Part shown: positions 33,817 to 45,800 of the stretch, in pieces | Layout of the letters: every line of letters begins with the position of its first letter | How positions within the stretch are numbered: position 1 is the stretch's first letter | Assembly (NCBI GenBank): GCA_024734495.1 | Contig: JALMQS010000075.1 | Span: 8,293,313 to 8,357,312 of the forward strand | Length of the DNA stretch: 64,000 nt | Source: Forficula auricularia | Taxonomy: Eukaryota > Arthropoda > Insecta > Dermaptera > Forficulidae | Direction of reading: 5' to 3' | The notes under the pieces: generated by a model | Seen by the model: only the letters and a program-made list of their open reading frames with translations | The model's database searches: none | Told to the model about the DNA's origin: nothing | Translations under genes and position numbers: made by a program

Positions 33817-36800
33817 CTAGAAACAAATCAATCAAAATTAAAGCATAGAAAAATTATATTCTCGTATTTAGACTAAATCATTGATACAAATTGGCCCTCT
33901 TTCTGCCTAATACTTGCATGAAACCAAATTAAATAAGAAAAACCGATATATTTAATAAACTATACAAGTCAGATTCGCATACCGATGGATCACTAGCTTT
34001 ATCTTCCAAAATAGTAATAAAGAGCAAATGAATTTGTACAATGTTTTCATAATTTTAAGTTAAGCTACTTCGAAACGCCTTCATGTTCAAAAATAATAAT
34101 AATTGCCTCTTTGGGGCTTTTCCTACTCGTCATTTTAAAGTGAATTAAATAATAAAATATATTTAAAAAAAAAAAAAAAAACTAAAAACATGCTTCTAAA
34201 AAGTAGAAAATAATATAATACTTAATAAAAAAACCGTGGGGCGCAGAAGCATGTAGTTTTAATAAATTTCGACAAGTGTCCCACGCTTTTTGATTAAGTA
34301 TTACATTATTTTGTACTTTTTAGAAGGATATTTTTTTAGTTTTTTTAAAATATATTTTATTTTTTTACTTTTTAGTCTTAATTATTTTTATAGAGAAAAG
34401 TTTGCGGAATTTAACAGCATGAAATGTATTTATTTTTATTATTTTTATATAATTTCATTTATTAAACCAATTATTTTACATGAATCAATGTATACATTGT
34501 ATTTGAGCTTCGACTCTGGAGATTACTTCTCCACCATCGACTGTCCTTGATCATCTTTTTAGTCCCTGTTTTTAATAAGAGGAAAAAACTAATTAAATAA
34601 AAAACCTCTGTTCCGATAATTATTCCAATTCCATATTTTCATTTCTCCCCCAATCCTATATAATTTCATTTAAATTGAGTTGATAAAGAATTATTTTTAT
34701 AGAGAAATGTTTGCGAAATTTAACAGAACAAAAGTCACATTGGTAGATTAAATATTGTTACTAGTAGTACCTATTATCTTAACAAGAAATAAAAATTAAA
34801 TAAAAATTTGAAAATATCTTTATATTATATCTACCTAATGAAATATTATTTTCTAAAAATCATCTCGTAAATTTGGAGTGCGTCTTATGGTCCGAAAATA
34901 GGGTATTTTGAGCCGTTTAATTTGAAAGTGGCTTAAGCCCAATTTTGAAAAAAATATGTTAATTCCTGTTTTTGTCTTCTTTTTATATTTATAATAATAT
35001 ATCATAGTTATTGGGGTAGAATATCATCATGAATTTGTCAAAATAAATATAACAAATATCTCGAAATAACAAAAAATTGTTTCTTTCAAAATAAACGGCT
35101 CATATTTCTTGTAAATTTCAATTTTGTATGACAATTTGTTTACGAGCTATAATGCTCTGACAGCCAAATAGATAGACGGACAAATCTTGACATTAATTGG
35201 ATCCCATTTTACGTTTAAATGGAAACCTTTTTTTTATTAATATTAAAATAAAATAAGGCTGCTCATATTAAATCCAAAGATGGATTCACTTCATCCCAAA
35301 ATAATTTTTGTGTTCCCTACACTGAATCTCTTATCGTCAAATAGTCTGTATTTTCTAATGATGACAATCCCAGGCTAAAAAAAATAATATATACGAGTAT
35401 TCCTTATATAGTTGAAGTTTGTATCTTATTAATTTAGTTTACGAGCTATAATTCTGATAGATAGGCAGACAAACCGACAGACAGATATTGTATCGATACT
35501 AGTAAATTTAAAAGGAACCCTTAAAAAAGAACAAACCTCAGGCACATTATAAATAGGTATTTAGGAAAATGAACTTGTTTTTGTTATTTAATCTATTTAA
35601 TAATAATAATAAAAAAAAATTATCAACACCAAGTATCATATATAATATATTTTTATTACAAATATAAAAACATAAAAATACATAAATATTTTTTTCAATT
35701 TAATTGATAAAAGAATTTTAAGTATTTTAAGTAAAAACAATTGAATCTAATATGCTGATTAGAAACTCTAATCCTATTTCGATAAATATGGCTTGTTATG
35801 CTTCAAATAGAAAATTTAAGTTAGATATACAGTTCTATATATTAGATTAAATCTACAGAAGCAGAGTTAAATAAACTGCTCAAGAAATAGACTTTAAGTC
35901 AACTAGTGTATTTCTACCTTTTTTCCTTTTGTTACTAAATTTATATAAAAAATTAGTAATTAAATAAAAATTATTAATAAAACAAATAAATAAAAATATA
36001 AGTAAAAAATTATAAGACGGCATTTGTATTTTGTACGCACTATAAGTCATTGTTTAGTTTTAATTCAACAAAATTCTAGAAATTAGTAAATAGTTAATAC
36101 TTTTACAATATTACTTCTCATGCACTTCTACTTGATATGACACCGAAAGAAAAAAATCTGGCTTGTCTTAAGCCTACCACGTGACTTTTTCATAATTCCA
36201 TACTCTTTCTTAAATTTATATAATTTTATTTCAATTATATTTCAAATAGATAATTGTGATTTCATGAAAAAATTTATGTTTTTCTTTAGTAAGCTTTTTT
36301 CATTTTTTGACCAATTTGTATAGTAAGTATATTTATTTAAATTATTGACTCACCTTCCGTATAGGCAACATGTGGTTATCCCTGCGAGGAGAGATCCAAC
36401 TCCTACAAACGCAGCGATAATTAAGACTAGAAGTTGGATCCAAGATGTTCCAGCGGCAGCGATTGCTGAAGCACATCTCTGTAATGAAAAAGGCTATTAA
36501 CCAAACCACCAAATATATACCAGCAGAATATATAGTATTTAGTACCAATTTTAGTTTATCGTTCATAAAAAAATCAAAGTTCAAAAGAATAATGAAATTA
36601 AACATGGTGAAGACGAAATCACTTTTTTTGTTAATGGAATTATAGCAACTATATAGTACTTGAGAGATCCTTTCACTACCGAAATGAAGAGATTTCAGGG
36701 AATGGGATGAAGGGAAAGGTGAATGTGAACTTTTTAGGAGCTTGAAGGACTGAAGATTAAAAGACTCAGGAAAGAGTAAATGAAAGCAGGAAGAGAATTC

Positions 36801-39800
36801 AGTGGCTAGAAGTCATGTGGATAAAGCTATTGACTAATTAATTGGCTCTGAACTTTTCTTATTTGACCGTAAAGGGGTGTTAGACAGTCTTGAGATAATC
36901 TTGAGTTTATCTGGTCCGAGAACATGCCATAGTATCTATAAAAAAGGGAAAGAGCAGAGATTCTTTTCTTGTCCTAAGGTTTATTTAATTATTTTTCTAT
37001 TCATTGTGCACCCAAATAAAGGAAAAGTATCTATATTCGATATAAAGTTTGCTTTTGTAATGATTATAATAATAATAAACGACGAAAAAGACAATTTTGA
37101 CTTATTTTCGAGTGCTATTAGATATTAAAGAGCAATATTTTAAATCAAAATATTTTGTTGACGTAATAGAAAAAGCTTCCTCTTTGATGTTCAAATTACC
37201 ACTTGGATTTAGGTCAATTAGAACTCGAGTTATAACTAAAAAAACTAAGACCATATGTTTTTATCTATGTTTATTATCCTTTATAATCACGTAGTTTTAA
37301 TTTTTAGCTATATATACCTCGAGCTAAAAACAAGTGGAATTTGCAAATCAAAGAGGAAGCTGTTTTCTATTACTTCAACAAAATATTTTGATTTCAAATA
37401 TTGCTGTTTAATATCTAATGGGACTCGAAAATAGGAAAAATGACCTTTTTCGTCATTTAGCCCGATAATATCTCAAAAACAAAAGCTAATCGGTAATTTT
37501 TATGATGTTTTTTTAATTCAGCAGGTGGATATACATAAGAATCAGTTATTTTTGAGCCCGAGGCATTTTCATTGTCGACTTGTGTAATATTTGGAGGCTC
37601 TTATTTAAAAACATATATATATTCGAGACAAATGTTAAGTAATTTCGTAATAAAATATTAACAATTAACTATGGATTAATACTTGAGCTGAATGGTCTTG
37701 AATTTTTTTAAATATCTTAAAAAAATTTTGACAAGCAGCTTTAGGAGCTTCTAAATATATTTAGAAATGCTATATTACTGATCAGAATATACCTATTGAG
37801 TAATAAATTAAAAATATTTTGAATGATGACAAAGTGAAATTATTTGTAAGGCCTCCCATAATCTAAATAAAAAAAAAAAAAAATTAAAAATTTTCTAATT
37901 AAGTTTAGGAGACAAGGACCTTTTTCCCTAGAGCGGTTTCTAAGTGTTAACACATTCAATTAAGTTATCAAGTTTTCTATTGAAATCATGGAATGAAGTT
38001 TCGGTAATCGATGTATATATTTATAGAGAGAGAATGATAAACTAACTTGAACTCCTTGGACATGGTATTTCTCATAGATCTTTTGGAGACGATCGTTTTG
38101 TTCGTCTTGCAAAAGAACTTCCATATCGGCGAGATCGTAGGCCTCCGCTTGGCCCACCACCTGGAAACAGGAGCCCGTTGCGCTATAATCCAGCGAGCCA
38201 TCCGCCTTGGCATGGAATTGAGCGTCGTAGACGTTGACGCTGACAGGAAGCAAAAGAGCTTCAGCCACCTCGCGACTAAACGAATCCAACGTGCGACGAA
38301 CATCTACAGGTGGTTTTCCGAATACAAATTTCAGTAGATCACGATCACGTAACACGAATATTCGTACAATTGCCTGCGTTACATGTTCCTCGTGGATGGA
38401 GTTGTTCCCTATAATCTGGAAATGTAATTAAATTGGAGATATAAAAATATTTTTTTAGGAAAAATTTGAAATGGTTTAACTTTTGAGGTAACATTATTTT
38501 ACTCTATGACTTTTGTCAAATAAAATCGATAATGTGTCGTTTAGTATAAAATTATGTTTTTTCATAACAAGGATATATGTATGTATAATTTGAAAAGTAA
38601 ACTTCAAAAAAATTGACTTTTTTTAACAATTTTTTAAACTCTAATAATATTTTAATACGAGCTCATAATATTTTCTAAGATGATTTTCATTAATTGTTCT
38701 GAATCTAAAAAAAAGCTACAAAGAGGATTGATTTGCTATTTTGGTGGTCAGATTGGTATTTATATACCTAGTGAGTGGAATATATGATGCTAACAAAAAT
38801 TATAGTCGAAATACTACCCAAACTACAACAATAGGAACTTTGCAGCCACTACTTTTTTCCCACAGACTTAACACTCTTTGTAATTTTTTTGGGTCCGTTT
38901 CTAAATATTAGTTAATAAAAAAACAATCATAATTCAAGTTATAGTTACAGCTAATTCAAAGTATCCATCCACGTAAGGATGCATATCAGCTGCGGTTCGA
39001 ATTTCTCCGGTTGTAGCACCGACGACAAACGGTGGCTCCTCGGGGTTATATCGGACAGCGTCCATCACTGACGGCGCCAGCGAAGTATAGAAGGCTTCAC
39101 CCAAAGAATATGTGATCGGATTTGAGTCCTCATCTACATCGGTGGCCCGAAGAGTTACTAATGGAGTATCGATCGGAACATTGACCCGCACACCTGTTAA
39201 AAATATTAAAATCACTGAATAAGATTACCCCTGAACACAGGCCAGTGGAGAGCTGTTACGGTTCCTGGGGCAAAATCAAACCACCAGGCCCCTCAATGCT
39301 GGGACAAATAAAAGTAATATATTTTTCAATTTGTAAAATATTTTATTATTTAATAAATCCGTAACAAATATTATTTGTTACCTAAAGTTGCTATTTTATA
39401 TTTTTATTTATAATAAGTTAATAAGTAATATATTTTAGTAGTACAAAAATTTATTTAACAGTGGTAGCGCAGAGCCGAACTACCCCGCCTGCCCCCTCCA
39501 CCCCCCCCCATCTCGTCGGGATTGAATGAACACAACCCTTCTGAAATGTAAAATAAAACTTAACATCTCGAATTCAAAGAAGATACCCTCATAACTTTCT
39601 TAATAAAATCTTACCTAAGATCATTCTAAACTAATTTAAGATTGCTTTTTACCATCGACTCATTGATGTATTAAATATTTATTTCCAAAATTTGAAGTTG
39701 ATTGTCTGTCCCATAACCGAAAAATAAATTATTGAAAATTGTCCTTTTAACATGGAAGTAAATGGACCGAGCTTTTAAAAGTGCTATAACTTCTATACAA

Positions 39801-42800
39801 ATTATACCATTTTCACCAAATTTATAGAGATCAATAATTCAACTTTTATGAATCGTATGATACATATTTCAATAAATTATCTAGTCTAGTTAATTAAATA
39901 TTCATAAATATAAAAATAAAAAGTTTTACATCCAACAGAATATAACAAAAGCACTAGTATAGAATTCCAACTCTATTTCTTGAAAGCGTTTTTGTGTTAA
40001 ATAAATTAACCTCATTATTAACAATTTTTTTATTAAAAAATTTAGTATGCAGACGTTGTCACTCTGCAGAAATACAAAAGATTTTTTCGAAGATCAACCA
40101 GATAGATAAGCTATCCCGAACTCGCTTAATTTAGTTTCATAAACTTTGTAAAATGAAAAGTTGAATTGATAATTTTCGGTCAATAAATAACACTTTAATT
40201 GTTATTTTTCAATCTTTCGATCATTTATTAGTCATCTTTAGGGCTATAATATATAAAACGAGTGGACACTGTATTATATTTTTTTATAATTTTGAAGATA
40301 TAAATAAATTCTTCTCAGTACGCTTGGCGGACAGGCAAAGTACACAGTTTTTTGCTTATCATGTTCAGAAATGACTAAAATAGAAAAATTATTTTCAAAC
40401 ATAACTTTGTCCGTCTGAGTGGATTAAGATACTCACGATAAGTCAAGACAGAAGGTTGAAGAAATTTTGAGCTTTTTAATTTTTAAATTTTCGGTTGAAA
40501 AATTTAAAAAATCAGAATCGAATTTTTAAATGGGGAGCTATCTGACCGTTGTGAGTTGGAATTATTCACACAAGTTTTTGTATTAATAAATTGCATCTCT
40601 TTCTAGGATTGTTACGTCAATCCAGTTCATTCTTGAGACTATATAACTACTTAATGATGATGATGATCAAGATGTTTCTATTAATAAACTACATCTCTGC
40701 TAAGTTTCTACGAAAAATTGGTCAAGAATTAAAATATTGAAATAGCGTGAGTCTTGAAATTTTTCGATTTTTATAATCTTGAAGATCAAAGTTTGATTGA
40801 ATAATAAATTAATGGCTTTGAAGATGATCTAATAAAATATCAAAAACTTGTAGAAATAAACGATTCATGTTTTATATATTACCTGAAATCCCCAACTTTT
40901 CAACATTCTGAATAGAATTAACTCACCTATTGTGATATTACTCTTCTCAAATTGTGGTCCGTTATCATCAATATCTTCTACTTTAATTTTAATTTGTCTT
41001 TCTGACATATCCTGGAAGAAAAACAAAGTATAATTAGATTTGCCAATATATAAAAAATATATATATATACACATCAGTGGTGGTTGTTGACTTTTCAACC
41101 CGGGATGATGTCCAAAAAAGTACCCTTCATTTTTTGAAATTTTTTTTTAATCTTGGCATTTCTTTTTGCAAATTTCCTCGAATATGGCATCATTTTCGTT
41201 ATTTTTAAAATTTAACATTAGATTAAAAATAAAAAATGGGACCTTCGCCCCGAATGGATACTGTTTTGTGTGAGTGAGGGTAGGAGTCAGAAATTAAATA
41301 TTGTGACTTAAACTTCACACTCCCTGAGTTCGAAATCGACTATCTTCCACAAGCCAGCATGTCCTATTAGAAAATTTTAAATTCCTCCTAATTCTATTGC
41401 TATAAGCAAGCTATGACTTGTCTATATATAGTACCTACTCTTAGTTATTTCAGATTTTATATATTGAGAGTTCTTAGAAATGGATTAGTCCAAAGATTCT
41501 GGAATCATTTTTATTTATTCCTTTTTTGTATTATTACTATTTTAATAGTTCATCAGCGAGAACAATTTTTATTCGACTAAAACTCGTCTGTATTTGTCTT
41601 TGACATGCTTGAACTGGAGACTATTCCAGGGAGGGACTTCAAACCTTCTATAGGCACCTTTTACTGAAAAATCATTCATTTTAATTTCCCCTTGAAACTA
41701 TTTAACAATTTTATTTCATTTCGAGAACCAAACACTTAAAAAAAAAATGTTTTTTATAGAAATATGTGAAATAACAAATAATAATTTGAAAATTTAAAGA
41801 TTCTCCTGAAATTTTGAAATCGACCTTATATATTTATAAAAATACTCTAAACTTTTGAAATTTTAGAGATGCGGCGCATCCACATCATCCATGAACCGCA
41901 CGCCACTGATATACATATTTTTAGAATTGTATTTGTAATAATTGTTTATCTGGTATCTCACCTGTCGATTATAGGTCTTTCGAAGACTCAATGGACGGCC
42001 ATTGCGTTTGAATGCTTTAATTGTTAACAGGTGCTCCGGCGTCATTTCACGATCTAAACGTTTCACAACACGAACAATTGCTTTATTGTCTTTTGTTCTA
42101 GTCAGGTTGAATATACTTGCTTCATTTCCATCTATGAAAAATAAATTTGTGTTAAAGATTAATATAATTCTGTATTTACAAAATTTTGCAAATAATTTTT
42201 TTTATTTGCATTTTCAAAGCTTGCTACATAAGCGTATTCGTCATCCGAACAAGGAGACTAAACTAAATGTTACACGAGCATGCCTAAATAATCCTCTTAT
42301 TTTGGAAATGACTGGTTTCTAAATATTAAGTGAAGTGAATTATTTTAATAACAGTTAGGGAAAGCGGTGTTGGTTTATAGTGAAATATATTAAACACAGG
42401 AGTTTTTTGACGGGTTATAGTGGTGTTTCACAAAGAGGAAATAAAAATTAAAAAAAATTAAAAATTTTTTAATTATATTTTGGAGATTTTTTATTTATAT
42501 CTATACATATTTCGGGTTACGAGCCCTTCTTCAGGAGGTTTAACAAAAGACTGTCTTTTGTTAAGCCTTCTGATGAAGGGCTCGTAACCCGAAATATGTA
42601 GAAGGGCTCGTAACCCGAAATATGTATAGATATAAATAAAAAATCTCCAAAATATAATTAAAAATTTGTATTTCCTCTTTGTGAAACACCACCATAACCC
42701 GTCAAAAAACTCCTGTGAATTATTTTACCTATTAATAATTACTGAATGAGATAAAATACATTATTTTATATGAGAAATTGCAACAATTTTAAGTCATGAA

Positions 42801-45800
42801 TGACTCTAGCGTCCTAAAAAGAAAAGTATGGTACTCAATAAATTTTTGAAAATTTTCTTTACTTTATCAATCAAACATTGTGAATTCGAAATTCACGTTA
42901 TTTTCTTTAAATTTCCAATTAATAATAATATTTTTTAATAACAATAGAAGATTGTATCGGCTATATATAAATGCTATTTTCTCAATTGTTATAAAAATTA
43001 ATTTACTTTGTATAAAGATGATCAAAATTGTTATAAATACAGAAGGGGAAAAATTTGATGGAAAAAATAAACAATTTTCGGATTAACCTCAATTCTTTTA
43101 CTTACTATACTTAAATATAAATAGACAAGTAAAAGTAAAATCACTTACAGGTAATCAGATAGTCGATTTCAGCATTTTCACCTATATCAGCGTCAAAAGC
43201 CTGCAAAGCGCCAACTTCGGTACCCAAATCTACTTCTTCAGCGACTGTAAATTCTAATGGTGTTTCACTCTAATAAAGAAAATTAAGATGAGTTTCTTAC
43301 AAAAACATTGGATTATAATATAGAATGAAACCTACAGGTGCTCGTACGAATGCCGGCAAATGATCGTCCACATCGGTGACTTCGATTTTCAATAGCCGCG
43401 TTGCCTGTTGTGGGGGCTCACCGAGATCATGGGCAACCACGGCCAACGTATACAAAAATTTAGTCTCCCTATCCAATGCCTTTCGGGTTGTTATCAAACC
43501 ACTTGCTGGATCTAGAAACAGAATATACATAAACTAGCATCAGTGGCTTATTTAGGTTCGATATCGCCCTGGACTATTAAAATTGACCGCCATTTTGGCT
43601 ATCATATCATAAACAATTATTCATATAAATGATCAAAAGATTTAAGGGGGTTCGGGACTGTTTATCATTTTTATAAGAAGATTCTCAAATTTTTACCATC
43701 GAATCATAAATGTATTAAATATTTATTCCCGAAATTTGAAGTTGATCGTCTGTCCCATTGCAGAGTAACACATTTTTGAAAATAGTCCTTTTAACATGGA
43801 ATTAAATGGACCGATCTTTTAAAAGGGCTTTAACTTCTATACAAATTATACCATTTTCAACAAATTTATATCGATCAATAATTCAACTTTTATGAATCGA
43901 ATGATACATTTTTCAAAAATTTTTCCTTAAATACACGTTGCAATTAATTTAAAGAAGCATTTATTACTAAAGCTACATATTTTTAAATTAAAATTATAAT
44001 TATAATGAAGATTTCATTATCTAAGTTAGTTTAAAATTTTTCTTCGGGACTACTGTGAAGCGAATTAATAAATTAAATCGGAATAATCTATATCTCTCAT
44101 TAGGCCCTTTTCTATTGAAAATAAAGCTAATGAATTTAATCATGTTTGCGACATAGTACTACGAAGATAACTTTTTTTCTAAGTAGTACAGAAAAAGATC
44201 TCTCTGATGTGCAATTAGAAGCAGGCATGCACAAAAATACACTCAACGCGATGTTTAGGTACAGATAAATCTCTTTTTATTTTGAATTATTTAATTAATT
44301 ATATGTCCGAAATATTAATTACATTGGTGGTTAGTAGTTACAAGTCTGTGATTGTGAGACAGCTGGACAACAAAATCACACCAACTGGGTAAGATTTTTT
44401 GGAATTTTTTGATAAAGGAACAGTTTTATATAAATAAAAAATAATAGTTAAAAAAGAAATTTAATATAGAAAAGTAAAAATCAAACCTCTTCAAAATCTT
44501 TAAGAATACCAGGTAGATTGGTAAATGTTAGGAATTCAGTGTTCTTTTTTAATTATCCTTGTTTAATTATTATGACTTTATTGCTATTTTATCAATGTCG
44601 CAAAAATAATGTTTACTCCGGTCCCCGGAAAACTAAAATAAAATATCTATAACATTTAATTTAATATTACTTTAATCCAATATTTTTATAGATCTTATTA
44701 TACCTCCATTATTACAAAAAGATTTAATTTTTCTTAAACATTATGTTTCGACTCCTCTCAGAAAAAATTCTGGGTTTCTCAATTTGAACGCAGAAAAATT
44801 CACAAGAGGACAGCACTTTATGGCAACGCCTGTTAAATACAACCAGTATTGAATAGTAACACGCAATTTGCTTTTTTCAGGCTTTGATTAAGCAATTTTT
44901 TCTGGGTTGCTCAATTTATCCGATAGCTTGAACGCAAAAAAACTCAGAAGAGAGCAGCACTTTACTGCAACGCCTGTTAAAAACAACCAGAATTGACCAG
45001 TGGCACGCGATTTGCTTTCTACAGGCTTTGATTAAAGCAATTTCTAGTAGTGTGATTTAGCTCTCAAAAAAATCTTACAAAAAAATATATTATTCAATTC
45101 CCCATGTTAGGGAATAAATAAATTTTAACATTACATTTATTTCACATTTAGTCAACTAATTACTTTTCTTGTCGTTGGATTAAAATAATATTACCTATAA
45201 TAAAAGTGATAAAGAGAAAACAAAGAAGTTGTCCTCTGCTTGATGCCAATAAACATACACATAAATATATATATAAAATTTATTTGTTTGAGAGGATAGT
45301 TTCGAATTTCTTTTTAATTAGAAATATTTTATCTAATTGAAACGTTTTTGTTTTGCCGATAGTAGCAGAGTTGTTGATTCACAAAGAGAAACAAAAAGTA
45401 TGGATATATGGTATTGACCCCATGAAAAATAATATTTATAATTAAAAAAGACTGATGGTGAAGACCAAGTCTTCGAAACTATAGTCTCAAACAAATAAAT
45501 AATATATATACAGCTATATAATTTCCATATATATATATATGTGTGTGTGTATGTTTATTTGCATCAAGCAGAGAACAACCTCTTTGTTTCTCTTTGTAAA
45601 TATTTTATCTATCAAGGCAGGTGCTCTGATGAGTTAAAATCAGTAATTCCCCAAAAGAATGCTTTGCGCGTAGCAAGTGTTTTGCCGGTTCCCAACACTC
45701 TTTCGCGGTAACATTGGAAAAGTGCAGGACCACTTCATTCGCCAATACGTTTGTCCCCATGACTTCAAGAACTGGAACTCTCTCTCAGCCTCCATCTTTC

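Larger units (their letters stand above)
42395..42715. mobile_element. Foldback element carrying hammerhead-like cores in both arms
   Basis: The arms begin GGAGTTTTTTGACGGGTTAT, with TTTCACAAAGAGGAAATA, and are inverted at 42640-42715. Each arm carries a CTGANGA..GAAA motif, and a partial extra copy of the stem lies at 42603-42618. A related arm fragment is at 62935-63045. Confidence 0.8.

Noticed and set aside
33536..33820. Plus-strand frame opposite the cadherin tail
   Set aside because: Antisense shadow of the last cadherin exon.
36342..36605. 87-codon minus-strand frame over the transmembrane exon
   Set aside because: It is in the wrong phase. The correct frame of 36354-36478 gives the membrane helix and joins both neighbours.
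39240..39540. hAT element near CAGTGGAGAGC and CAGTGGTAGCGC
   Set aside because: The two similar ends are in the same direction, and no target duplication was found.
40219..40247. Possible hammerhead core on the minus strand
   Set aside because: Core reads CTAAAGA and no convincing stem II forms; kept out of the feature list.
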